From NCBI GenBank assembly GCA_052143275.1, contig JBKQTH010000136.1:1-64000 (forward strand): 64,000 bases of DNA, read 5' to 3'. Below, piece after piece: positions 8,821-17,348 of this stretch. Under the pieces are notes generated by a model. It saw only the letters and a list, made by a program, of their open reading frames with translations, made no database searches and had not been told where the DNA came from. Source of the stretch: JAJPKE01 sp052143275 (GTDB taxonomy: Bacteria; Chloroflexota; Ktedonobacteria; Ktedonobacterales; JADMIN01). Every line of letters begins with the position of its first letter. Positions within the stretch are counted from its first letter, which is position 1. Made by a program: the position numbers and the translations under genes.

Positions 8821-11800
8821 CTATTGCTCCCTTACCAGTCGCGTCAGCGTACTAAGTAACTCTTCGTCTTGATAGGGCTTCACCAGATAGGCATCGGCTC
8901 CAAGCTGGAAAGCCCGCTGATGGTGCTTGGTTGCCGCGCGCGATGTCAGGACAATCAGCGGCAGGTGACGGTACTGCTCTTGACTGCGCACAGTTGCCAT
9001 CAACTCGTATCCATCCATCCGCGGCATCTCGATGTCTAATAGCACTGCGGCAGGCACCTGGCGGGCAATGACCTCAAGGGCCTCTACGCCGTCACGTGCC
9101 GCCTGAACCTCCCAGCCGTTGGCCCTCAGCATATTACTGACCACGCGACGGACACTGGGGCTGTCATCCACAACCAATACATATGGGCGCTGCGCCGAGG
9201 GTCCCATGGTAACGCGTTGTGGCGCAGACGGAGTGGGCATATGGTTGGAGACGACAAATGGACCAGGTGCGGCTGTGGTTGGCAGGGGCGGTGCCTCAGT
9301 CGGCAGCGGGTTACTCACTGCCCCCAGTGAACCGAGCGTCTGTGGGTAGGAGGCTGACCATCTCTCCGCGTCGGTCCCAATCGGCCCCCGGGGCCCCGAA
9401 GCAGTTGCCGGGCGGCGAGCTCCAGATTCCGCAACCGAGCCTGCAGATTCCGGTCTGCCCGCCGAATCCATGGGGATTGAGCCTCCTGGGGATGCTACCG
9501 GGAGAATCACCAGCTCCGGAGGTTGTTGAGCCAACAGCTCGTGCAGCTCAAGAATAACGACTACCTGTCCATTGCCCAGGACCGCCGCTCCAGCCACGCC
9601 CCGCACATCGCGCAGGTGTGGGCCAAGCGGTTTCACTACCACCTCTTGCTGTACCAATACGGCATCTACCAGAAGTGCCATCCTCCGGTTGCCGGCATTC
9701 ACCAGAAGCACTGACGAGCGGTCCTGTACCACACCGGGCTGCAGACGCAGGTAGCTTGCCAGCTGAGCCAGCGGAAAACGCTCTCCACGTAGCTCAATCG
9801 AGGGTGACGGCGTAGCAACAGTCTGGTAGTAATCAAGACGACCAATTTGATCCACGACCGCCATTGGAATTGCCAACGTTTGGTTCTTCACCTTGACCAG
9901 TACCGCACGAGTGATTTGGAGGCTGATAGGGAACTTCATCGTGAAGACACTACCCTGTCCAAACACCGACTCCACCTCTATCGTGCCACGAAGGCGATTG
10001 ACAGTGTCCCGCACCACGTCGAGCCCGACTCCACGTCCCGCCTCTTCGGTGAGCGACTCGGCAGTAGTGATGCCCGGCTGAAAGATGAGGTTTATCGCCT
10101 CCTTCTCCGAGAGCTGGGAATACGAATCGATCCAGCCTCTTGCCACTGCCGTATCGCGTATACGCTGGGTATCGATTCCCGCACCATCATCGCGTACAGC
10201 TATGACCACTTGATTTCCCTCATACGAGGCGGAGACCAGGATCTTTCCGGCAGATGGCTTACCAGCCGCCTCCCGGACTTCGGGTCGCTCGATGCCGTGA
10301 TTGACAGCATTACGTACCAGATGGAGCAGCGGACCGACTACCTCTTCGAAGACCTTTCGATCAACTTCGGTCTCGGTGCCGTCAGCATAGAACTCAATCT
10401 CCTTGCCCTCGCGCAGCGCCGAACCACGTGCCACGCGATACAGGCGCGGAACCAGAGTCTGGAGCGGCACCAGGCGTGCCTTTAGTAGCCGCTCCTGAAA
10501 GTCAGAACTCAGCCGGCTCTCGCGGGCGAATGAGGCTTGGCACTCGCGCAGCACCGATTCCATCTCATGAGTCAAGGTGACAATATCGGCCACCCCCTCG
10601 CCTAGACCTCGGGTCAGCTGGTGGAACTCAGTGTAACGATCAAGTTCAAGCTCGTGGAACCCTTGCGAAGATCGGCCGCTGGAAACCGGCAACCGGCCGC
10701 TTCGACTGCTCTGATCCTGACCGCCGCTCATTCCGGCCGCCCTTGCCGTATTTCCGCCGAAAGAGCCTGGCCCACTGGGCAACGCTGCCGCCTCGAAGCC
10801 AGTTTCGATGCGCGCGCTGACGTCGCGCAAGCGTTCGCTCACGGTGCTTCCGTCGCTTACCAGACGATTGAGGCGATCCACACGTTCTTCCAGCACCGAG
10901 CGATTGATTAATAATTCACCGAAGAGATTAACGAGATCGTCGAGCTTGCTTAACTGCAGACGCACGCTGAGGTCGGTGCTCTCGGGAGACGGTTGCTCGA
11001 CATGCTCTTCTCCCTCCTCGTCTAGCCCGATCAGCACCGGATCAGTCGTGGTGTTGGCGGCTTTGGAGTCGGCGAGAAACTCGTTGGCGATGTGGCTCCC
11101 CGTGATTTGGGTATACCGACTGGCCAGAGACTGTAATAAACGCTGCTGCTCAGACGGTTGGCTGAGCACTCGGGTAACCATAAAGTCCAGCGCCTCAGAT
11201 GTATCAAGCAGCAGGCTCAAGACCTCGGAACTCAAAGTCAGCGATTGCTCGACCAAGCGGTCCAGTAAATCCTCAGAGGCGTGTGCAGTCTGCTGGATGA
11301 CAGTAAAACCCATCATCCCAGCAGCGCCTTTCAGCGTGTGCATGGCACGTCGGATATTCTGTAGCGCGGCGTTGTCGCGTGGCGATCTTTCAAGCTCAGC
11401 AATACCGCTAGTGATATTCTGCAGATGTTCCTGAGCTTCTTCGCGAAAAACCGCGATTGCCTCAGGTGACTGTTCGCTGGTAATTTGCACTGGCTTGGAG
11501 GTGCGCCCAGTTCCCATTGGGATAGAGGACAAGATGGACGGTTTGCCACTTGCATCACTCACTAGATTAGGTGTCAGTTCCGTCAGTAGTTGGCGGCGCA
11601 CCTGAATCTGTAAATCTTGGCGAAGCTGGTCTTCCTCGTCCCGGCGAACCTCGGCGGCCACCTCGGCACGCACCTCGTCCTCTAGCTCACGGCGCAATTG
11701 TTCGCGCACATCACGTTCCAGTTCCGCACGCGTGCCAGCGTTAAGAGCGGGCATCTCGGTAGTGCTATGCGGAGGCATACCCGGAGCTGCAGTGGCGGGA

Positions 11801-13395
11801 GTCCAGGAGAATTGTGCTACAGTCGCGCTGAAGCCATCACCAGGTGTAGGGCCAACCGAAGACATCGAACGAAAAATCTGGCCAAAATTGGCCAGCATTA
11901 GGCGTAGGTCATCTAGGGTTTCTTCGATCTGCTCCTCGGTTGCCGTCACCCCACGCCCCGAATTGTTCAAGAAGCCTATGAGCTTCTTGAGACGCATGGT
12001 CGTGACCCAGATGACCGAAAGAGGCAGATAGCGACGCACTGAGTCAGGGCTTCGACGCAGATCGAGTCCCATCTGGCGACCGGCCCACTCTTCCAGACGG
12101 TCAAGAGCGTCTCGCGAGCCATCCAGGAATCCTCGCAGCTCAGTCCGCTCATCCTCCATGGCTTTGGCTGCACCATAGATTGAGGTGGCTACATCCCGCA
12201 GTCCGGCAACTTGGCGACGTATCGTTTCTTCTCCGAGGCGTAAGTCGTCAAGCGAGGTCTCTCCCCGCACATCCCCTTGGGAGCTGCTCTGACCCGCGAC
12301 CTGATACGGCTGATTCGTCCCTCCCATCGTGGGTAGCTGATTGGTACCAAGCGTGGACACATCGGAAGTATCGACTCCCTGCGATGGTGGGCGTGGCCAG
12401 AGCGTGGAAGGCGAGGCAGTTAGCGGGGCTGTAGGCATACGAGGCGCCGTATCCGCCAAGTCGTACCCGTTAGTGGTCTCATCATCCTGAGCCCGCGCGG
12501 TAAACGCGCTCAAAATATCGTCATAAGAGTCTTGCGACTCAACTGCGAAGAATGGAGTCTGCTGGCCTGGCGGCATTGCCGGGAACTGAACGGAAGTACT
12601 GTTCTGGCTGGTGCTAGCGGTTCTAGCTGGCGGCAGGTTGGCGACTTTATCGGTAGGATAACCGGAAATCGAGCTGGCCCAGGGATCGACCTGCGCGGGA
12701 ATGGGGGGAATGGCAGGTATTGGGCCAGTCGGACTTGCCATGGGATCAACCGGGTAGCTAGATGACCCTACTTGTGGTGGCAGCGGCTGGGTCGATTGGT
12801 TGAGTTGCGGGTACTGGCCGCTAGGACTGGAGGGAGAAGCGGTGCCGTCAGGCGCAGCAAATGGCGCTAACCATCCGGGCACAGCCATACCCGGAGCAGA
12901 CGGCCCACTTGCCTCGAAGGACCGCGTAGCGTCTGCAGACGGCATCGCTCCTGAACCAGTAAGTCCACCACTTGCTGCCAGCGGGCCGCTGGCAGGGGTA
13001 TCGCCGAGACCACGCCAGGCCACGCGATCCGCGTCATCTTCGGCAACCAGTGGCGTGCCGTCCGTGTTGGAACGGATATGCTCTACCAGTCGCGATAGTC
13101 GTGAAAATGATCGGCGCAGCAAAGCAATTGTCGGGGCATCCAGGCTGACATGAGCATCGATCGCATGACCTAGAATGTCCTCTATGCCCTGAGCGACATG
13201 TGCTAGGTTCCCAAAATCCATCATTGCCGCTGACCCGCTGATGGTGTGGGCGCGTCGATACGTCTCCTCAATGACATTCATATCATCAGGTTGCTGTTGG
13301 AGCGTATCTAGATTGGCTTCGATCTCGGGCAGATAACTGGTGACTTCGGCGAGAAAACTCTCCAGTATAGCGAAAGTGTCGAAATTATCAGGCAT
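8821..13395 (-). CDS. Hybrid CheA: Hpt-Hpt-kinase-CheW-REC (ChpA/PilL type)
   Basis: 1524 residues. Central histidine kinase of a chemosensory array. Order: Hpt1 with phospho-acceptor His50 (RRAHTISGSAAMM); a Pro/Ser/Gly-rich linker of about 250 residues; a helical region and an Arg/Glu-rich coil (RAELERDVREQLRRELEDEV); Hpt2 with His686 (AMHTLKGAAGMM); dimerisation domain; HATPase with N-box HLVRNAVNHGIE and G-boxes DDGAGID and GRGVGLDVV; CheW-like domain; a second disordered linker; a C-terminal receiver with Asp1454 (LLDIEMPRMDGYE) and a Lys in VKPYQD. Multiple Hpt domains plus a fused receiver mark the type-IV-pilus/alternative-function class (ChpA, PilL) rather than flagellar CheA. Translated with the receptor upstream. 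The built-in receiver could be a phosphate sink. Confidence 0.95.
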   Translation of the reverse strand: MPDNFDTFAILESFLAEVTSYLPEIEANLDTLQQQPDDMNVIEETYRRAHTISGSAAMMDFGNLAHVAQGIEDILGHAIDAHVSLDAPTIALLRRSFSRLSRLVEHIRSNTDGTPLVAEDDADRVAWRGLGDTPASGPLAASGGLTGSGAMPSADATRSFEASGPSAPGMAVPGWLAPFAAPDGTASPSSPSGQYPQLNQSTQPLPPQVGSSSYPVDPMASPTGPIPAIPPIPAQVDPWASSISGYPTDKVANLPPARTASTSQNSTSVQFPAMPPGQQTPFFAVESQDSYDDILSAFTARAQDDETTNGYDLADTAPRMPTAPLTASPSTLWPRPPSQGVDTSDVSTLGTNQLPTMGGTNQPYQVAGQSSSQGDVRGETSLDDLRLGEETIRRQVAGLRDVATSIYGAAKAMEDERTELRGFLDGSRDALDRLEEWAGRQMGLDLRRSPDSVRRYLPLSVIWVTTMRLKKLIGFLNNSGRGVTATEEQIEETLDDLRLMLANFGQIFRSMSSVGPTPGDGFSATVAQFSWTPATAAPGMPPHSTTEMPALNAGTRAELERDVREQLRRELEDEVRAEVAAEVRRDEEDQLRQDLQIQVRRQLLTELTPNLVSDASGKPSILSSIPMGTGRTSKPVQITSEQSPEAIAVFREEAQEHLQNITSGIAELERSPRDNAALQNIRRAMHTLKGAAGMMGFTVIQQTAHASEDLLDRLVEQSLTLSSEVLSLLLDTSEALDFMVTRVLSQPSEQQRLLQSLASRYTQITGSHIANEFLADSKAANTTTDPVLIGLDEEGEEHVEQPSPESTDLSVRLQLSKLDDLVNLFGELLINRSVLEERVDRLNRLVSDGSTVSERLRDVSARIETGFEAAALPSGPGSFGGNTARAAGMSGGQDQSSRSGRLPVSSGRSSQGFHELELDRYTEFHQLTRGLGEGVADIVTLTHEMESVLRECQASFARESRLSSDFQERLLKARLVPLQTLVPRLYRVARGSALREGKEIEFYADGTETEVDRKVFEEVVGPLLHLVRNAVNHGIERPEVREAAGKPSAGKILVSASYEGNQVVIAVRDDGAGIDTQRIRDTAVARGWIDSYSQLSEKEAINLIFQPGITTAESLTEEAGRGVGLDVVRDTVNRLRGTIEVESVFGQGSVFTMKFPISLQITRAVLVKVKNQTLAIPMAVVDQIGRLDYYQTVATPSPSIELRGERFPLAQLASYLRLQPGVVQDRSSVLLVNAGNRRMALLVDAVLVQQEVVVKPLGPHLRDVRGVAGAAVLGNGQVVVILELHELLAQQPPELVILPVASPGGSIPMDSAGRPESAGSVAESGARRPATASGPRGPIGTDAERWSASYPQTLGSLGAVSNPLPTEAPPLPTTAAPGPFVVSNHMPTPSAPQRVTMGPSAQRPYVLVVDDSPSVRRVVSNMLRANGWEVQAARDGVEALEVIARQVPAAVLLDIEMPRMDGYELMATVRSQEQYRHLPLIVLTSRAATKHHQRAFQLGADAYLVKPYQDEELLSTLTRLVREQ

Positions 13396-13497
13396 ATATT
13401 ACAACCAATCTGTGGCACCATATGACGGTATCCAGGTTGAGCAATAGAGTCCATTATGACGAGCCGAGAGTCGCCACGATTCTCGCTATGTGTGGAC

Positions 13498-15264
13498 CTA
13501 TTGATAAAGGTCCGAAGGATGCGGGTCGCCGCCTACCTGATCCTCATTGTAGTGCTGATCTCGATAGCCCTGCTGCGCCGGAACGCCATTATACGGAGGG
13601 GGACCATAGTAGGTACCATAGCCTCCGTTAGTATAGCTGTTATAGTCGTAGCCGCCAGTATCAAACTCATTACCGAATCCCATGCCTCCCAGCGCGCCAG
13701 CTGTCGCCGGTGGAAGCGCCGGTAACTGCGGAATCTCTTGAGTCCAACGTGCCGATCCTCGACCGGGCAGATTGAGCGCCGGAGGATACGCGCTATCGGA
13801 CTGAGGCAGCAGCGGAGAAATCTCGTTACTCTGTTCGGGCAGCCGGAAGGTAGCCACAGACGCGCGTAACTGCTCGGCAAGCTCGGCAAGATAGCTTACG
13901 GCAGCTGTCGTATCCTGCGTGGCGGAATTAGTTTGGCGGGTGATTTCGGCGATTCGGGTCATGGCCGCGGCGACGGCTTCAGAGGTCTGGGCCCGCTCAT
14001 TGGCCGCTTTGGCAATGCCCTCGATCATCTTGGCCTGCCGATCCACCGCTGCGTAAATACTGCGGAGCGCCTCACCAGCTTGATCCGCCAGTTGGGAACC
14101 CTTGACCACCTCCTGAGTACTCTCCTCCATTGCCACCACCGCCTCGTATGTATCGCCCTGAATACTCTTCACAATGGTAGCAATCCGTTTAGTCGCCTCG
14201 GTGACACGTTCAGCGAGCAAGCGAATCTCATCAGCTACCACTGCAAAGCCGCGACCGTGTTCACCAGCCATCGCAGATTGTATAGCCGCGTTTAGCGCCA
14301 GCAGATTGGTCTGATCGGCAATATCTTCAATCAGCCGGACGATTTCACCTACTTCCTGCGAACGCTCGCCCAGACGTTTGATCTTCTTTGAAGTCTCCTG
14401 TACATTCTCTCGAATACGGACCATTCCATCGATCGTCTGGACTACTGCCGTCTGCCCACCGTCGGCATTTTTCAGGGCATCCCGCGCAGCCTCCGCCGCT
14501 GCCAGCGCATTGTTGGCCGAGAGCTGAACAAAATCGGCCAGCCGCGCCACCGACTCAGTGGTTTGCGAAATCTGAATGGCCTGGGCATCTGATGCCTGGG
14601 CAACTTCCGCCGAGCGGTCCAGTAGACGGCGAGTGGCATTGGTCACCTGGAAAGTGGTTGCCTGTACTCGACCAGCAACCTTTGCCAGCTCTTCGATCAT
14701 GTAGTTGAATGAGTCAGCTAGAACGCCAAGCGTATCAGGAGTCACTTCAGCCTGTACGCGCAGATCTCCATCACCCACTGCACTGACTTCCTGGAGGAGC
14801 TTCTCGATCTGTGCCTGTAACGCGGCGGCGTCCTGCGCGTCGCCGCCGGCGTGGTTTGAGCTTACGCTGCGGGTTATAGGAGTGCCGTCCAAGAAAGCGT
14901 TGACCGCCGAAGCCAGCACCGCAAACTCATCGTCGCCATGCACCGGTGCACGGACACTCCGATCACCGCTCGAGACCTGGCGGCAAACATCAGCCAGCTC
15001 AAGAGCCTGCCCCCGTAGAATGCTTCGCATGCGCAGCCAGGCGAAAGCCACGCCGAGAAACACGAGGAGAGCAAGACCAAATGTCACGCCCCACATGAGA
15101 GTTTCAGCGGGAAGTCCGTTGGTACTGGTTACCGAAGGTGGTATGTTGGAGACCGCCCAGGCTCCCAAACCCACAAGCGCCACCACCGGGAAGACTGCGG
15201 TGAGCAGCATGAGTAGATTCAACTGAGCGCCGGCAGACCAGCCGGTCTGCGTACTGGAATCCAT
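13498..15264 (-). CDS. Methyl-accepting chemotaxis protein, PilJ-like
   Basis: 588 residues, GAGGAGG before ATG 15264. Two membrane segments (about 14-39 and 58-79) are separated by only about 20 residues, so there is no extracytoplasmic sensor domain. HAMP-like regions follow (about 80-130 and 160-215), then the signalling domain with the conserved hairpin tip (DIADQTNLLALNAAIQSAMA, GRGFAVVADEIRLLAERV). The last 60 residues are a Tyr/Gly/Asn-rich low-complexity tail. In this family the cytoplasmic hairpin docks CheA and CheW. The input must come from the membrane, the cytoplasm or another protein. Next to cheA in the same operon. Confidence 0.95.
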   Translation of the reverse strand: MDSSTQTGWSAGAQLNLLMLLTAVFPVVALVGLGAWAVSNIPPSVTSTNGLPAETLMWGVTFGLALLVFLGVAFAWLRMRSILRGQALELADVCRQVSSGDRSVRAPVHGDDEFAVLASAVNAFLDGTPITRSVSSNHAGGDAQDAAALQAQIEKLLQEVSAVGDGDLRVQAEVTPDTLGVLADSFNYMIEELAKVAGRVQATTFQVTNATRRLLDRSAEVAQASDAQAIQISQTTESVARLADFVQLSANNALAAAEAARDALKNADGGQTAVVQTIDGMVRIRENVQETSKKIKRLGERSQEVGEIVRLIEDIADQTNLLALNAAIQSAMAGEHGRGFAVVADEIRLLAERVTEATKRIATIVKSIQGDTYEAVVAMEESTQEVVKGSQLADQAGEALRSIYAAVDRQAKMIEGIAKAANERAQTSEAVAAAMTRIAEITRQTNSATQDTTAAVSYLAELAEQLRASVATFRLPEQSNEISPLLPQSDSAYPPALNLPGRGSARWTQEIPQLPALPPATAGALGGMGFGNEFDTGGYDYNSYTNGGYGTYYGPPPYNGVPAQQGYRDQHYNEDQVGGDPHPSDLYQ

Positions 15265-15324
15265 GAGTATCGGACCTCCTCAATACAAAGGCTTACTTGA
15301 ATAGCATCATACTACCAATGGCGT

Positions 15325-15426
15325 TTAGGAACCCCAGTCCGCGATAAGACCGATTATGATAATAAGGCAGAGAAAGACACCAAAAAGATACGCCACGTAT
15401 GACGGCCCCAAAACATGGAAGCGCAT
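15325..15426 (-). CDS. Putative 33-residue single-pass membrane peptide
   Basis: Between the CheW gene and the receptor, the minus strand encodes a 33-residue peptide from ATG 15426 (a TTG at 15465 would give 46). It reads MRFHVLG, then a continuous hydrophobic segment (YVAYLFGVFLCLIIIIGLIA) and a short tail DWGS. This is a clean single transmembrane helix, unusual for a random frame, and it fills the only gap of about 300 bp inside the operon. No Shine-Dalgarno is obvious. A small receptor-associated protein is possible; so is a chance frame. Confidence 0.4.
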   Translation of the reverse strand: MRFHVLGPSYVAYLFGVFLCLIIIIGLIADWGS

Positions 15427-15569
15427 ACGGGTTGGCGAATTGGTGCTGTGCGCGTGAGCTGCCAACTACCTCAGAGTACCACGGACTACCAAGACTTTGA
15501 ATACTCGCATGAGAAGGAGGTCACAGCACAGATAAGCATACATTTTTTCGCGGCGTATTATCCCGCTGA

Positions 15570-16277
15570 TTAGGCGTGGTAGCGATGCATTCTGTCAGCG
15601 AATAATAAGCGCTCGGGGTCAAACATGATGATGGCACGCCCATCAATATTGATTGTCCCCATGGCATAGGGGGCCGCCCAGCTAGGAGCTGATGCATTTG
15701 AGAGCGCGCCTTGATCCAGGTCAAGCTGGCGCATTTCATTGACGCCGTCCGCTACCATACCGATTGTCATCTCCCGCTTCGTGACTACCAGCAGGCGGGA
15801 GCGTTGTGATATTGGTTGTGAAGGCAGGCCCAAAAAGCCGCGCAGGTCGACAACGGAGAGGATGGAACCCCGCAAATGCACTATCCCCAATACCCAAGGC
15901 AGGGTATTAGGGACGGTCGAGATATCACCGATACGCTCGATACCCTGGACCGAACCGGCAGGAAACGTACATTCGCTGTCATTTAGTGCAAAGATGATGT
16001 GCTGGGGTATAGCCGCACCTTCAGAATCAGCGGTCGCCACACTCAGGCCCATCATGCGAGCCAGCTCGGAAATTTGAGCACTGCTGGTGATGCCCGCGCG
16101 ATGGGCGATCTGAGTCAAGACTTCAGGAGTCAGGGTCTCCCCGGTAATACCGTCCTGGCCGCCTCCAAATGAGCGTAGCGCCTTTTGAAGTGCCTCAGCC
16201 GTACTCGCCCGTACACGCAGTGCCGAGGCATCAGGCGCATCGGAAGCACCATTCATCACAAAATGAGGGTCGTTCAT
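15570..16277 (-). CDS. CheW-like coupling protein (PilI type)
   Basis: 235 residues from ATG 16277. A CheW/SH3-like domain fills residues 90-230: HIIFALNDSECTFPAGSVQGIERI, PWVLGIVHLRGSILSVVDLRGFLG (the glycine-rich CheW core) and MIGMVADGVNEMRQL-like residues. It links chemoreceptors to the kinase. The first 90 residues are an extension absent from minimal CheW, mostly helical with an HTH-like spacing (LTPEVLTQIAHRAGITSSAQISELARMMGL, given here only as a description of residues 48-77). Lies between the response regulators and the receptor in the operon. Confidence 0.92.
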   Translation of the reverse strand: MNDPHFVMNGASDAPDASALRVRASTAEALQKALRSFGGGQDGITGETLTPEVLTQIAHRAGITSSAQISELARMMGLSVATADSEGAAIPQHIIFALNDSECTFPAGSVQGIERIGDISTVPNTLPWVLGIVHLRGSILSVVDLRGFLGLPSQPISQRSRLLVVTKREMTIGMVADGVNEMRQLDLDQGALSNASAPSWAAPYAMGTINIDGRAIIMFDPERLLFADRMHRYHA

Positions 16278-16312
16278 TGACTACAAGTTCTCCGATTGAT
16301 CGCGGCCATGTC

Positions 16313-16672
16313 CTAAATTAAACTGCGGACGCTTGCCAACAATTCGTCTTTGCTGAAAGGTTTGGTAATATACATGTCGGCACCCTGCTGCAGTCCCCAT
16401 TGCCGGTCAAGCGCCGTGTTCTTCCCGCTAATCAAGATGATGGGAATATCCCGGCTCTGCTCCATTTGCTTGAGCCGGCGGCAGAGTTGAAAGCCATTCT
16501 GCTTGGGCAAGATGATATCGAGTAAGACGCACTGTGGCCGCTCATGCAACACTTTTTCAAGCGCTTCGTCACCATCGACAGCAGTTATCACATCATACCC
16601 GCTATCGCGCAGAGGCGTAGCAATCAATGTGAGATCCGTCCAACTGTCGTCAACTACTAATACCTTCGGCAT
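16313..16672 (-). CDS. Single-domain response regulator (PilH/CheY-like)
   Basis: 119 residues, receiver domain only. Phospho-acceptor Asp52 (CVLLDIILPKQNG), acidic pair VVDDS at 7-9, Thr/Ser switch region (IILISGKN) and Lys104 (YITKPF). ATG 16672 begins exactly at the fold (MPKVLVVDDS), whereas upstream starts add a basic non-homologous stretch. With the second regulator 165 bp away this gives the PilG/PilH pair seen in twitching and phototaxis systems. It receives phosphate from the hybrid CheA by inference. Confidence 0.93.
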   Translation of the reverse strand: MPKVLVVDDSWTDLTLIATPLRDSGYDVITAVDGDEALEKVLHERPQCVLLDIILPKQNGFQLCRRLKQMEQSRDIPIILISGKNTALDRQWGLQQGADMYITKPFSKDELLASVRSLI

Positions 16673-16836
16673 GAGTACTACTTTTCTGCCTTTCAAACGT
16701 GTCAGGTTGCGGCTAAACCGCATCTGAACCCGGCTGACCACCGTGGCCCCAGACCCTCCGGCTGTGAGGCACACTGGCCCTTGCTCCCATGAATCGCTAT
16801 CGTGGGTTAACCGGAGATGAACTGCATGGCTCTCTC

Positions 16837-17322
16837 CTATACATGCCGGCGGGCTTTCTGCTGACGTTGTAGAGCACGCTGTGCTGCCCGTTCACGCACG
16901 ACTGTGGAATTCAGATGTCGCTTCACAGTTTGCACAAGTTCGGCCGAATCGAAGGGCTTGGTAATGTATTCAGTCGAGCCAGCCAGCTTGCCGCGCATCT
17001 TATCGAACAAGCCGTCCTTACCACTCAACATAATAATCGGCATATCTCTAAATGCGTTGTTTCTTCGCACAACCTGGCAGATATTATAGCCATCCATACG
17101 TGGCAACATGATGTCCAGCAGGATGAGATCCGGCTGCTCATCTGCAACCGCGGCAAGTGCGCTTAGCCCGTCACCAGCAGTCACCACGTGAATACGCTCA
17201 CGTTGAAGAGTAAGCTGCACAATTTTGCGAACGGTTGGGCTATCGTCCACCACCAACACCACCGGATCATCCACGTATTCCGACCTGCCTTCCACAACGT
17301 CGCCAGCCGACCCTATACGCAC
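16837..17322 (-). CDS. Response regulator (PilG-like) with basic tail
   Basis: 161 residues from GTG 17322. Receiver domain at about 20-140: VVDDSPTVRKIV, Asp70 (LILLDIMLPRMDGYN), LSGKDG, Lys122 (YITKPF). The sequence SPTVRKIVQLTLQRE is characteristic of PilG/CheY regulators of pilus-type chemosensory systems. The last 25 residues are strongly basic (RAAQRALQRQQKARRHV) and could bind nucleic acid, membrane or an acidic partner. It lies 26 nt downstream of the DUF4388 gene. Confidence 0.93.
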   Translation of the reverse strand: MRIGSAGDVVEGRSEYVDDPVVLVVDDSPTVRKIVQLTLQRERIHVVTAGDGLSALAAVADEQPDLILLDIMLPRMDGYNICQVVRRNNAFRDMPIIMLSGKDGLFDKMRGKLAGSTEYITKPFDSAELVQTVKRHLNSTVVRERAAQRALQRQQKARRHV

Positions 17323-17348
17323 TACGAATTATCGCCTTCATTGCCTCT

